A stretch of DNA of 64,000 nucleotides, taken from the NCBI GenBank assembly GCA_037045185.1, contig JBAOHQ010000003.1:53035-117034 (forward strand), read 5' to 3'. Shown piece by piece: positions 9,024-18,023 of the stretch. Each line of letters starts with the position of its first letter. The stretch's first letter is position 1. The position numbers were made by a program, and so were the translations under genes. This stretch comes from JAKOUY01 sp037045185 (lineage in GTDB: Bacteria > Actinomycetota > Acidimicrobiia > Acidimicrobiales > Ilumatobacteraceae). The notes below the pieces were generated by a model, which saw only the letters and a program-made list of their open reading frames with translations, had not been told where the DNA came from and ran no database searches.

Positions 9024-9236
9024 TCACTTCTGCTTGCGGGTGCCGTAGCGCTTGTTGAAGCGCTCGACGCGGCCACCGGTGTCGACCAGCTTCTGCTTGC
9101 CGGTGAAGAACGGGTGGCACTCGTTGCACAGTTCGAGGTGCAGCTCGCCGGCCTTGGTGCTGCGGGTGGTGAACTCATTGCCGCACGAGCACTTCACCAG
9201 GATCTCGGTGTAGTTCGGGTGGATGTCGGTCTTCAT
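9024..9236 (-). CDS. rpmE: 50S ribosomal protein L31 (zinc-binding form)
   Basis: 70 residues starting MKTDIHPNYTEILVKCSCGNEF. The CSC pair and the CNEC pair provide the four zinc-binding cysteines of the C+ form of L31. Actinobacteria with a zinc-free paralogue usually express that one under zinc limitation; no paralogue is in this window. The gene lies 60 bp downstream of rho on the same strand and is followed by an intrinsic terminator. Length and C-terminus (GGRVERFNKRYGTRKQK) are standard. Confidence 0.97.
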   Translation of the reverse strand: MKTDIHPNYTEILVKCSCGNEFTTRSTKAGELHLELCNECHPFFTGKQKLVDTGGRVERFNKRYGTRKQK

Positions 9237-9297
9237 GGCGATCTCCGGAAGAGGTGGACGCGTCAGTGTATCGGCCGAAGACCCCGGCGCCCCCGCC

Positions 9298-11071
9298 TCA
9301 CATCGAGGGTTGCTTGGCGATCTCGTTGAGGAACTCGTCGTTGGTCCGGAAGGTCTTCAACCGGTCGATCAGCAGTTCCAGGCCAGGGGCGGCGTTGCCG
9401 TCGGCGGCCAGGCCGCTGAGCACGCGGCGCAGCTTCCAGACCATCTGCAACTGCTTGCGGTCGAACAGCAACTCCTCGTGGCGGGTGCTGGAGGCGTCGA
9501 CGTCGATCGCCGGGTAGACGCGGCGCTCGGCCAGGCGGCGATCGAGGCGCAGCTCCATGTTGCCGGTGCCCTTGAACTCCTCGAAGATCGCCTCGTCCAT
9601 CCGGCTGTTGGTCTCCACCAGCGCCGTGGCCAAGATGGTGAGCGAGCCACCCTCTTCCACGTTGCGAGCGGCGCCGAAGAACTTCTTCGGTGGGTAGAGG
9701 GCGCCGGCGTCGATACCGCCCGACAGGATGCGCCCGCTGGCCGGGGCGGCCAGGTTGTAGGCCCGGCTGAGGCGGGTGATGCCGTCGAGGATGACCACCA
9801 CGTCGTGGCCCATCTCGACCAGTCGCTTGGCCTTCTCGATGGCCAGCTCGGCGACGTGGGTGTGCTCGTCGCTGGGGCGGTCGAAGGTGCTGGAGATGAC
9901 CTCGCCGTTCACGCTGCGACGGATGTCGGTCACTTCCTCGGGGCGCTCGTCGATGAGCAGGTAGATCAGCTTGACCTCGGGGTTGTTGCGCTCGATCGAG
10001 GTGGCGATGGTCTTCAGCACCGTGGTCTTGCCGGCCTTCGGCGGGGACACCACCAGGCCACGCTGGCCCTTGCCGATCGGCGAGATCAGATCGACGATGC
10101 GCGCCGTCATGTTGGCCGGATCCATCGGGTTCTCCAGGCGCAGCTTCTCGTCGGGGAACAGGGCGGTGAGATCCTCGAAGCGCGGCCGGCCCTTGGCCTG
10201 GTCCGGCTCGGCGTCGTTGATCGTGTGGATCTCGAGCATCGCCGGGTTCTTCTCGTTGCGACCGGCCGGGCGGACCAGGCCGGTGACGTGGTCACCCTTG
10301 CGCAGGCCGTACTGGCGGGTGAGCTTCACCGGGATGTAGGCGTCGTCACGGCTGGGCAGGTAGCCGTTCACCCGCAGGAAGCCGTAGCCCTCGTCACGCA
10401 GGTCCAGATAGCCGGACACCTTGACGGGCTCCATGCTGATCTGCTCGCCGTCGGCGGAGGACTGCTGGGCGCCCTGGCCGGCGTGCTGGCCCTGCTGGCG
10501 AGGCCCGTCGAAGCGGTCCGAGCCCTGCGGGCCGTCGTTGCGGTTCTTGCCACGGCGCCGGCGCCGGCGGCGGCTGTTGCGGCTCTCGCCGTCGTGGGGA
10601 CCGTCCTCACCGTCATCGTCACCGTCGGCGTCACCGGCCGGGGCGGATGCCGGCGCCGAGGCGGCGGCCACCACCGCTGGCGACGCCGCGGCAGAGTCGG
10701 CGTCCACCTCACCGGAACGCATCAGGGCCACCTCCCAGTCGGCGAGCGGCTCGCCGTCGGGACCGAGCACGACCTCGGCCACCTCGGGGGTGGCGGCCGG
10801 CGCCGCGGCGTGACTCACACCGTTCGCCGGAGCGGCCTCGGCCGCTGGCGCCGACTTCGGCCACCGACGCCACCGGGACGGCGGGTGCGGCAGGTGCGGC
10901 GCCGTTGGTGGGCGCGCTCGGGCCGGCGCCCGTGGTTTCGAGGATCTTGCCGATGATGGTCGACTTGGTGGATCGAGCCGTGGTCTTGATGCCCAACGCC
11001 TGGGCGATCGCCATCAGCTGGTCCTTGTCCTTGGACTCCAGCATCGACTGTTCGAGAGCTTCTGCGGCCAC
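9298..11071 (-). CDS. rho: Transcription termination factor Rho (single-base frameshift in this sequence)
   Basis: Hexameric RNA-dependent ATPase/helicase that ends transcription. The C-terminal frame (9298 to about 10820) carries the RNA-binding cold-shock domain (VSGYLDLRDEGYGFLR), Walker A (SPPKAGKTT), VVILDGITRLSRAYN, and the Q/R-loop region. The N-terminal Rho_N SAP-like domain (KDKDQLMAIAQALGIKTTARSTKSTIIGKILE) is in a different frame, entered from GTG 11071 with AGGTGG just upstream. The two frames meet in the Ala/Pro/Gly-rich linker at about 10820-10880. The span is 1774 nt, one base over a multiple of three. The actinobacterial Arg/Asp-rich insert (NSRRRRRRRGKNR) is present. Confidence 0.92.
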
Positions 11072-11308
11072 CGGCCACCTGCTTTCTGGGAGGGTGGGCA
11101 CCGGCTCGGTCCCGTTCAACCGTGCATCGGGTGCAACGAGACTCGACCGTGCCACCAGGGGGAAGTTCGCCCGCTCGCTCAGGCGGGTTCAACAGTGCAG
11201 ACAAGCGCTGGTGAGACCGGCTGGGGAGGGCACCCGGGAACCCGGGCGCTGCCCACTGTAGCGCGTCAAGGCCGCCGCGCAACGCATCGGCCGACCCGCG
11301 CCACCGGG
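11072..11308 (-). promoter_or_regulatory. Intergenic region upstream of rho; candidate rho promoter/leader
   Basis: 237 bp between the HNH gene end and the rho start, both on the minus strand. It holds a near-perfect palindrome, CCCGGGAACCCGGG, at about 11236-11249 within a longer inverted arrangement (GGGCA ... TGCCC). This could end HNH transcription or lie in the rho leader. There is no T-tract. rho is autoregulated through its leader in several bacteria; no such mechanism can be shown here. Confidence 0.35.
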
Positions 11309-12556
11309 CTAGGTGATCTCCGAACCGTCCGGCCGATAGAAGCGCCAGTGCCCGTGGGAGTCACGGCGGGCCGCGTAGCCGCGCCGTTTCAGGCGGTTGT
11401 GCCCACCGCACAGCCCGTCACCGTTGGCCACGTCGGTTCGTCCTTGCCCGGCCGCCCACGGGATGACGTGGTCGGCCTGAAGTCTGCGGTGCGGCACCGC
11501 GCAGCCCTTCCACCGGCACCGCGTGGCCTGGAGCAGCACCGCCTCCCGGGCCGCGCCGGTGAACAGGCGCTGCGTGCGGCCGAGGTTGACCACCACACCG
11601 TTGCCATCACAGACCACCCTGCGGACCCGGCCTTCGACCAGCACGGCCAGCGCCGTGCGTGGATCGATGGGGACCCCGGAGACGGTCTCGCAGCGGCGCT
11701 CGAGGATCGACGGCCAGCCGGGCTCATGGCGGGGTGCCGCAAGGCCGGCCTCGACCAGCAACTCGCCAAAGGTGGTCTCGTCGATCAACAGGTTCCCCAC
11801 CGGATCAGCGGGCACCCCATCGGGAGGGGCCGCCGCGGCCGCGAGGAAGATGGCCAGCAGGGCGTCGGCGCGGCGTTGGGCCGACGTGCGCGGCAGGCGG
11901 ACGGGCTGATCCGGCGCCGCACCGTTGGCGGTTGCCACGGCCCAGTCGGTCATGAACTCGGCGTCGCAGAACCGCTCGAACACCTCGCTGGCACGGGCTG
12001 CGTCGTAGTCGCCCCACGTCGCGTCGAGGCGCCCGACCCCATCAGCAGTGATGCACAGGTGGGCGTTGCGCTGCTCGTAGGACGCGCCGCGGTCACGGTG
12101 CGCGCCGTCGATGTCGGCCAGCATCTCCCACCGCTGCACGACAGTGCAGAACTCGTCGAACTCCAACGCCGGACCGTCGGTCAGCAAGGTGCCGAGGACG
12201 AACTGGATGTCGCCACCGCAGCGCGGGTTGGCGAAGCCTCGAGCGATCTCGACGGCGTGGGCGACGGGCAGGCCACCCTCGAACATCGACTCGCCCACGT
12301 CGCCATAGGCCGCCACCATGCGGGCGAGGCGAGTGCGCTGCAGGCACTCGGCGTTCGACCAGCCGAACGAGCCGCGCAGCAGACCCCATGCAGAGGCATG
12401 GCCGTCCTGGCGATACAGCCTGCGGCGCTCGATCTCGGCGAGCAGCACGGCATCCTCCGCAGCCTGGCGGCGGCGCTGATCCTCGCTGAAGGCGAGCCTG
12501 GTCAGCAGCGCATCGTCGTCCATCCCGGCGACCTCGGTGACCAGATCCGCGAACAT
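11309..12556 (-). CDS. DUF222 domain-containing HNH endonuclease
   Basis: 415 residues. The N-terminal two thirds is the DUF222 region (LAEIERRRLYRQDGHASAWGLLRGSFGWSNAECLQRTRLAR, REVVF-like helices). The C-terminus is an HNH domain: CRWKGCAVPHRRLQADHVIPWAAGQGRTDVANGDGLCGGHNRLK, with zinc-type cysteines, the catalytic ADH and the final HN. The family is highly expanded in Actinobacteria, often with several copies per genome, and its biological role is unsettled; self-spreading (homing-like) behaviour has been suggested. It is flanked by unrelated genes and reads as a single free-standing unit upstream of rho. Confidence 0.9.
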   Translation of the reverse strand: MFADLVTEVAGMDDDALLTRLAFSEDQRRRQAAEDAVLLAEIERRRLYRQDGHASAWGLLRGSFGWSNAECLQRTRLARMVAAYGDVGESMFEGGLPVAHAVEIARGFANPRCGGDIQFVLGTLLTDGPALEFDEFCTVVQRWEMLADIDGAHRDRGASYEQRNAHLCITADGVGRLDATWGDYDAARASEVFERFCDAEFMTDWAVATANGAAPDQPVRLPRTSAQRRADALLAIFLAAAAAPPDGVPADPVGNLLIDETTFGELLVEAGLAAPRHEPGWPSILERRCETVSGVPIDPRTALAVLVEGRVRRVVCDGNGVVVNLGRTQRLFTGAAREAVLLQATRCRWKGCAVPHRRLQADHVIPWAAGQGRTDVANGDGLCGGHNRLKRRGYAARRDSHGHWRFYRPDGSEIT

Positions 12557-12623
12557 GGACCCAGTTTGACGAAGGGGTGTCGCACAGTTGCCCGCCCCCG
12601 CCCAGACAGGCAGGACGACCGAA

Positions 12624-13451
12624 CTAGCGGGAGTACGTGTCGAGGATCGATGGAGTCACGCGGCGACGAGCGGCGCTCACCGCCGCCTCGATCGCCGCCG
12701 AGCATCGGAGATCTGCCGAGGCGGTAGCGATCTCCCGTTGGACGGCCTGTGACCGCTGGGCGTCGGACATCGGGACCTCTGCGAGACGTCGAAAGTCCTC
12801 CATCAGCGCGTCGCGAGTGGCCGCCGCGTAGCCCGCCGAACTGATGCACTGCGACCAGGCCGCCCGGGCAGCGACCACCTCGTCGTCGGAGTCGACACGC
12901 GTGGCGAGTTCGGCCATCGCTCGCTGCACTCCCTCGAGTTGGAGCATCGCCGTACTGCGAACAAGCGCTTGCTGCTCACGACCGAGGCAACTGCTCGGGG
13001 CGATCGGGGGAAGTCCGTCCTCGTTCCCGACCAGGGCGACGTTGTAGGCAGCCTGTTGGCCGTCGGAGAGCGCGTTGAACAGGGCCAGATTCGGGTCCGG
13101 CTCGGCGGGGTCGGTAGGACCACTCAGGATCCCGTACCCGAACTTGGCAACGAACGCCTCGTCCTGGCCCGGCGACGCTTCGCCGGACGTCGACGCCGGA
13201 ACGGGATCGATCCACGAGAACCCCTTGGATCGCATGCACTGGCCGACGACAGCGCCGGAGGGGTTCGCCGGGGAGACGCCGGACTCCAGAATGAAGGCCA
13301 GGTCAGATCTGCTCACACCACCTGCGGCTTCGGTGGGACGTGCTTCCTGGACGTCTCCCGAAGAACACGACGCCACCACCCACAGCAGGTGGCTCGCCGC
13401 AGCGACGCACCTAGGGACTCGTGGATGCACGGTCGTCCGCCGGCGTTGCAT
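12624..13451 (-). CDS. Predicted lipoprotein, unknown function
   Basis: Up to 275 residues. The N-terminus has an Arg-rich n-region, a hydrophobic stretch, and a lipobox-like VASC followed by SSGD, pointing to a lipoprotein anchored on the outer face of the cytoplasmic membrane. The mature part is helical and acidic, with cysteines in QCMRSKGF, SSCLG, QCISSAGY and LRCSAAI that could form disulfides. The CM..KGF and QC..xAGY repeats are seen in many actinobacterial secreted proteins of unknown role. The start is either ATG 13451 or GTG 13430; both overlap the upstream lipoprotein gene. Confidence 0.7.
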   Translation of the reverse strand: MQRRRTTVHPRVPRCVAAASHLLWVVASCSSGDVQEARPTEAAGGVSRSDLAFILESGVSPANPSGAVVGQCMRSKGFSWIDPVPASTSGEASPGQDEAFVAKFGYGILSGPTDPAEPDPNLALFNALSDGQQAAYNVALVGNEDGLPPIAPSSCLGREQQALVRSTAMLQLEGVQRAMAELATRVDSDDEVVAARAAWSQCISSAGYAAATRDALMEDFRRLAEVPMSDAQRSQAVQREIATASADLRCSAAIEAAVSAARRRVTPSILDTYSR

Positions 13452-13845
13452 CGGCGATCGAGGCGAGCGAACAGCGGCCGGCGAACTCGGATCGCCGGTC
13501 GCTCAGTTCGGGCGGCAGCGGCCCCTCCGCCGCGTCGGTGTAGGTGAGCACCGAGACGACGACGCGGCGGCCGTCGCGCTCGAGCTCGAACTGCTCCCCC
13601 ACCTGCCGGAAGCCAGCGTTCACGAGGGCCTGTTCATAGGCGCCGCGGGCGGTCTCCATCGACGCGCAGTCAGGAAAGACCACCTGGCTCCGTCCAGCCG
13701 GAGGGCAGTCCGTCGCGCAGGAACCGTCGACCGTCCAGGTATAGGTGCGGTCACCGGCAAGCTCGGGCACGGCGCCGAGCGCGCCGAGCCCGACGACGTC
13801 AGGCTTCGACGCGCACCCGAACAGGGCGAGCAGCGCTGCGAACAT
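13411..13845 (-). CDS. Small predicted lipoprotein
   Basis: 144 residues with a very short signal sequence MFAALLALFGC: lipobox LFGC, then ASKPD. The mature part contains cysteines in DGSCATDCPP, PDCAS and GRCS. The family is not recognised. It sits 13 bp downstream of the phospholipase gene and overlaps the next lipoprotein by about 40 bp, so the three secreted proteins 14338-12624 form one operon and may act together at the cell surface. Confidence 0.72.
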   Translation of the reverse strand: MFAALLALFGCASKPDVVGLGALGAVPELAGDRTYTWTVDGSCATDCPPAGRSQVVFPDCASMETARGAYEQALVNAGFRQVGEQFELERDGRRVVVSVLTYTDAAEGPLPPELSDRRSEFAGRCSLASIADATPADDRASTSP

Positions 13846-13858
13846 CAGCGCCGCTCGG

Positions 13859-14338
13859 CTACATCCGGCCAGAGTTTCGGACCGCCGTGTAATACAGGAG
13901 CGCGTTCGTTCGACAGACCAGTTCGTTGCCGCTGTAGCGGATCCACCAGACCCCGCACCGGGCGTTCATCCTGCCGTAGAACCAGTCGTCAACGGAACGA
14001 CGCCGTGACTCCGTCGGATCAAGTCGCAAGCTTCCACCGAAGTTCCGGTACCCGAAGTCGTGCTGCTTGCACTGATCGGCGAGGTAGAGCTTGGCCACGT
14101 ACACCACAGGAGCGGCGATGGCGACGAACGACGGTACGGAGCAGCCGTCGTCAGTCCAGTTGTAACCTCCGCCTCCGGCAGCCTTGCGACTCATGAAGCT
14201 GCCTGTCCCCTGGTAGAAGATGTCCACCGCCCCCGACAGGGTCGGCGCGGCCACGGTCACCCCCGGATTCACCGAGATGGCGGACAGCCCGATCACTGTG
14301 GCAACGAGTAGTCGCACGCTCACTGTTCGTGTGCTCAT
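13859..14338 (-). CDS. Secreted prokaryotic phospholipase A2
   Basis: 159 residues from ATG 14338 (MSTRTVSVRLLVATVIGLSAISVNPGVTVAA), a clear Sec signal peptide. The mature domain shows the prokaryotic PLA2 core: DGCSVPSFVA, then a CKQHDFGYRNFGG active site with the catalytic His-Asp dyad in C-x-x-H-D. The calcium loop is less obvious. Members of this family in Streptomyces are secreted esterases releasing the sn-2 fatty acid. A longer frame from 14395 (MKRAQLPLDTV) is possible but adds residues ahead of the signal peptide. Cysteines DGCS, DQCK, ARCG and VCRT could form two disulfides, as in the family. Confidence 0.87.
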   Translation of the reverse strand: MSTRTVSVRLLVATVIGLSAISVNPGVTVAAPTLSGAVDIFYQGTGSFMSRKAAGGGGYNWTDDGCSVPSFVAIAAPVVYVAKLYLADQCKQHDFGYRNFGGSLRLDPTESRRRSVDDWFYGRMNARCGVWWIRYSGNELVCRTNALLYYTAVRNSGRM

Positions 14339-14391
14339 CACCCGACGGTACCCCCACTGGCCAACGGTGTCGAGGGGCAGCTGCGCTCGTT

Positions 14392-15219
14392 TCACGAGGC
14401 GTCGATGGGGAACTGGACCTCGGTCAGCAGGTCCTCGGGGGCCACGAGTTGCGGATCGTTGAGATACACCTCGCGCGGCGGGGCGGTGATGGTGTGCCCA
14501 TGGTCGTGGATCCAGCCGGTCACCGTGTGATAGGCGGGCCCGATCTCCGCGTAGGGGCCGCGATGCGTCGTGGCCGCCACCGGCCCGCCGGGAACCTGCT
14601 TCCAGACGACGTCGCCGGGTCCGCCGACCCGCTCACCGGTCGATGCTGGTACCGGGACGCAGATCTCGATGTTGCCGTCGGTGTCCTCGTCGATGACCTG
14701 GTGGTAGACGATGAATGGGGCGCCGGCCGGCGCGACGCGGGCGGCGCTGATGGCGCCCACGACAGCACCGAAACCCTTGGCGATGGCGTCGCCGATCGTG
14801 GCCAGGCTGGTGTGCACGGTCACGCTGGCGACCGCATGGGTGGGAATGTCCTTGATGGTGACGTCGTACGGCATGATGGTTCCTCCTCGTTCGATGAGCC
14901 GTTCGAGGAACCGCAGCATCCGCTCGTGATCGGCGAGCCGCTCCTGCAGCCGCTGGCGGTGCAGTTCGAGACGCCCCGCCGTCACGGCCGGATCGTCCTC
15001 GGCCAGGACGTCACGGATCTCGTCGACAGGCATGTCGACGAGTCGCAGTATCCGGATCGCCTCGGCTCGGTTGGCCTGGGCCGGACGGTAGTAGCGATAG
15101 CCGGACGAGGGATCCACCCACGCTGGCGCCAGCAGCCGCTGGTCGTCGTAGTGGCGAAGTGCCTTGATCGACAGGCGGCTCATGCGAGCGAAGTGCCCGA
15201 TCGGAATCAGATCATCCAC
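14392..15219 (-). CDS. MerR-family regulator with GyrI-like effector domain
   Basis: 275 residues. The N-terminal MerR winged helix (IPIGHFARMSRLSIKALRHYDDQRLLAPAWVDPSSGYRYY) is followed by a dimerising coiled coil (RLELHRQRLQERLADHERML) and then, from about residue 115, a GyrI/AraC-type effector-binding domain (YDVTIKDIPTHAVASVTVHTSL ... AATTHRGPYAEIGPAYHTVTGWI). This BmrR-like layout usually senses lipophilic or cationic compounds. The start is GTG 15219, five bases after a strong AAAGGAGG. No efflux gene is adjacent. A MerR-type promoter just upstream implies autoregulation. Confidence 0.92.
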   Translation of the reverse strand: MDDLIPIGHFARMSRLSIKALRHYDDQRLLAPAWVDPSSGYRYYRPAQANRAEAIRILRLVDMPVDEIRDVLAEDDPAVTAGRLELHRQRLQERLADHERMLRFLERLIERGGTIMPYDVTIKDIPTHAVASVTVHTSLATIGDAIAKGFGAVVGAISAARVAPAGAPFIVYHQVIDEDTDGNIEICVPVPASTGERVGGPGDVVWKQVPGGPVAATTHRGPYAEIGPAYHTVTGWIHDHGHTITAPPREVYLNDPQLVAPEDLLTEVQFPIDAS

Positions 15220-15239
15220 GGTTCCTCCTTTCGAGGATC

Positions 15240-15270
15240 ATCCTCAGGTCTCCCGCGACGGGAGAGTCAA
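15240..15270 (-). promoter_or_regulatory. MerR-type promoter/operator of the 14392-15219 regulator
   Basis: On the minus strand a -35 box TTGACT (15270-15265) is followed by the perfect palindrome CTCCCG-TCG-CGGGAG (15264-15250), with a weak -10 GAGGAT (15245-15240) exactly 19 bp from the -35. A 19-bp spacer filled by a CTCCCG..CGGGAG dyad is the hallmark of promoters that MerR proteins bind and untwist. It lies about 20 bp before the regulator's start codon, so it should be the regulator's own promoter. Confidence 0.8.
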
Positions 15271-15319
15271 GGGGCGCCGGTGGACGACCACCGACTCGCG
15301 GGTGCCGAGCCCAGAAGCG

Positions 15320-16681
15320 TCAGCGCAGAGCGGCAACGAACCGTTGGACGGCTGACAGGTTGTTGGGCAGGCGGGTCAGGCGTTCTGGGCGGTCGAACAG
15401 GTCGGCGAGGTGCGGCGGCAGTGGCGGGCGGATGCCGGTGGCCTGTTCCACCGCGTCGGGGAACTTCGCCGGATGGGCGGTCGCCATGGTGACCACGGTG
15501 GCCAGCTCGCCGAGCAGCGGTTGCACCGCGCCAACGGCCACCGCCGTGTGCGGGTCGATCAGCTGACCGGTGGCGGCAAAGGTGGCCGACATCGTCGCCA
15601 GCGTCTGGGTGTCGTCACAGCGCCCGGCGAGGAACACGCCGTCGAGGAACGCTCGGCGCTGGTCGGGCTCCACCGACAGCGAACCGGTCGCCCGGAACCG
15701 ACCGAGTTGCTCGGCGGTCATGCCCCCGTCACGGCCGTTCATCTCGAACAGCAGGCGCTCAAAGTTCGACGACACCTGGATGTCCATCGACGGGCTCAGC
15801 GAGGGCACGACCTGGCGGGCGCTCATGTCGTTGTGATGGAAGAACCGGGTGAGGATGTCGTTGGCGTTTGACGACACCACCAGGCGGTTGATGGGCGCGC
15901 CCATCTGCCTGGCCACCCAGCCGGCGAAGACGTTGCCGAAGTTGCCCGTCGGCACGTTCACGTCGATCGGCCCGGCCAGCAGATCGGTGGCCACCACGTA
16001 GTACACGACCTGGGCCATGACCCGGGCCCAGTTGATGGAGTTCACCGCGCTGAGCCGCATCCGCTCCCGGAACTCCGCGTCGGCGAACATCGCCTTCACC
16101 AGGTCCTGGCAGTCGTCGAAGGTGCCATCGATGGCCACCACCCGGACGTTGGGCGAGTCCACCGTGGTCATCTGCCGGCGTTGCACCTCGCTGGTGCGCC
16201 CGTAGGGATAGAGGATGACGATGTCGACGTTGGCGCAACCCTTGACGCCGTCGATGGCGGCCGAGCCCGTGTCACCGCTGGTGGCGCCGACGATGGTGAC
16301 CCGCTGGCCACGCTGGCCCAGCACGGTGTCGAACAGGCGGCCGACCAACTGCAGGGCCACATCCTTGAACGCCAGCGTGGGGCCGTGGAACAGCTCCATC
16401 AGGAAGTGCCGGGCATCGAGTTGGGTCAGCGGCGCCACCGCAGGGTGGGCGAAGGTGGCATAGGCCTCCTCGCACAGCGCGGCCAGGTCCGGCACGTCCT
16501 CGCCCACGAACGGCGCCATCACCTGCGCCGCACGCTGGGCGTAGGTCATCCCCGACCGGCGGGCCGCCAGCGTGGGCCAGTGCTCGGGCACGTACAGGCC
16601 GCCGTCGGTGGCCAGGCCGGCCAGCAGGACGTCGGCGAAGCCGAGCTCGGGCGCCCGTCCGCGGGTGGAGACGTAGCGCAC
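15320..16681 (-). CDS. thrC: Threonine synthase
   Basis: PLP enzyme converting O-phosphohomoserine to threonine. The 453-residue protein is the long form, with the N-terminal RYVSTRG start, the PLP lysine in HGPTLAFKDVALQ, the phosphate loop SGDTGSAA, and PTGNFGNVFAG. GTG 16681 is chosen because it matches the family N-terminus and overlaps the hom stop by a few bases. The gene lies downstream of hom and lysA. No thrB (homoserine kinase) follows, so the kinase must be encoded elsewhere. Confidence 0.95.
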   Translation of the reverse strand: MRYVSTRGRAPELGFADVLLAGLATDGGLYVPEHWPTLAARRSGMTYAQRAAQVMAPFVGEDVPDLAALCEEAYATFAHPAVAPLTQLDARHFLMELFHGPTLAFKDVALQLVGRLFDTVLGQRGQRVTIVGATSGDTGSAAIDGVKGCANVDIVILYPYGRTSEVQRRQMTTVDSPNVRVVAIDGTFDDCQDLVKAMFADAEFRERMRLSAVNSINWARVMAQVVYYVVATDLLAGPIDVNVPTGNFGNVFAGWVARQMGAPINRLVVSSNANDILTRFFHHNDMSARQVVPSLSPSMDIQVSSNFERLLFEMNGRDGGMTAEQLGRFRATGSLSVEPDQRRAFLDGVFLAGRCDDTQTLATMSATFAATGQLIDPHTAVAVGAVQPLLGELATVVTMATAHPAKFPDAVEQATGIRPPLPPHLADLFDRPERLTRLPNNLSAVQRFVAALR

Positions 16682-16682
16682 G

Positions 16683-17969
16683 TCAGCTGCCGATGACGCG
16701 CAGGATGCTGCCCACCTGGCGCACGACGTCGAGGTCACGCAGCTCGCGGACCGTGGCCTGCACCGCGGCCTCCTTGGCCTCATGGGTGATGAACACCAGG
16801 CGAGCCGATGGCCCGGCGCCCTCCTGCTCGGCAGCGCGGATGCTGACGCCGTGGCGGGCGAACACCCCGGTGACGGCGTGCAGCACACCAGGCTGGTCGG
16901 CCACCTCCAGGCTCAGCAGGTACTCCGCCGAGGTCTCGTCGATCGGCCGGATGCGCGCCCGCTGGAACGTGCCCAGGCTGGCGCTGGTGCCGCGGGTCAG
17001 GTTCTCGGCGGCGTCGATCAGGTCACCGAGCACGGCGCTGGCGGTGGGGGCTCCACCGGCGCCGCGGCCGTAGAACATCAGCTGTCCGACGGCATCGCCC
17101 TCGACGAACACCGCGTTGTAGCTGCCGTTGACGTTGGCCAGCGGGTGGCTGGTGGGCACCATCGCCGGGTGGACGCGCACCGCGATCTCGCCGGTGGGCC
17201 AATCCAGCTCGGCGATGCCCAGCAGCTTCACCACGTAGCCGAGCCGCTTGGCCATGGCGATGTCGTGGGCGGTGATGCCGCTGATGCCCTCGTGGTACAC
17301 ATCGCCGGCGACCACCCGCGACCCGAAGGCGATGGTGGCCATGATCGCCGCCTTGGCCCCGGCATCGAAGCCCTCGACGTCGGCGGTTGGGTCACGCTCG
17401 GCGTAGCCAAGCGCCTGGGCCTCGGCGAGGGCCACGCCGTAGTCGGCGCCCTCGGTGGCCATCTTCGTCAGGATGAAGTTGGTGGTGCCGTTGATGATGC
17501 CCATCACCCGCGACACGGGCTCACCGCGCAGGCTCTCGCGCAGCGCCCGGATGACCGGGATGCCACCGGCGACGGCGGCCTCGAACAGCAGGTCGACGCC
17601 GTGCTCGTCGGCAACAGCAAACAGCTCCGGGCCGACGTTGGCCAGCAGTTCCTTGTTGCCCGTGACCACCGGCTTGCCGCTGCGCAACGCCGTGGTGATC
17701 AGCTCACGGGCCGGCTCGATGCCGCCGATCAACTCGACGACGAGGTCGATCTCCGGGTCGGCAACCACCGCCGCGGCGTCACGGGTGAGGATTCCCTCGC
17801 CCAGCTCCACCGGCCGCTCCCGGCTGAGATTGCGCACGGCCACCCGGGTGACCTGCAACGAGAGTCCGGTGCGGGCCTCGATGACGTCGTGCTGCTGGGC
17901 GATCAGCGTGACCAGGGCCGCACCCACGTTGCCGCACCCGAGGACCCCGACCCGAACCGTCTTCGACAC
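16683..17969 (-). CDS. hom: Homoserine dehydrogenase
   Basis: NAD(P)-dependent reduction of aspartate semialdehyde to homoserine, the branch point to threonine and methionine. About 428 residues: an N-terminal Rossmann fold (VGVLGCGNVGAALV), the catalytic domain (GIINGTTNFILTKM, YAERDPTADVEGFDAGAKAAI), and a C-terminal ACT domain (LSLEVADQPGVLHAVTGVFARHGVSI) for allosteric threonine control. The start is GTG 17969 (VSKTVRVG), ten bases after GGTAGG; a TTG at 17978 would add three residues. It overlaps or nearly abuts thrC. Confidence 0.95.
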   Translation of the reverse strand: MSKTVRVGVLGCGNVGAALVTLIAQQHDVIEARTGLSLQVTRVAVRNLSRERPVELGEGILTRDAAAVVADPEIDLVVELIGGIEPARELITTALRSGKPVVTGNKELLANVGPELFAVADEHGVDLLFEAAVAGGIPVIRALRESLRGEPVSRVMGIINGTTNFILTKMATEGADYGVALAEAQALGYAERDPTADVEGFDAGAKAAIMATIAFGSRVVAGDVYHEGISGITAHDIAMAKRLGYVVKLLGIAELDWPTGEIAVRVHPAMVPTSHPLANVNGSYNAVFVEGDAVGQLMFYGRGAGGAPTASAVLGDLIDAAENLTRGTSASLGTFQRARIRPIDETSAEYLLSLEVADQPGVLHAVTGVFARHGVSIRAAEQEGAGPSARLVFITHEAKEAAVQATVRELRDLDVVRQVGSILRVIGS

Positions 17970-18023
17970 GGTCGGCAAGCCTACCGGGGGGCGACTTGTG
18001 CGTCCGAACGCATTCCCGCGGGG

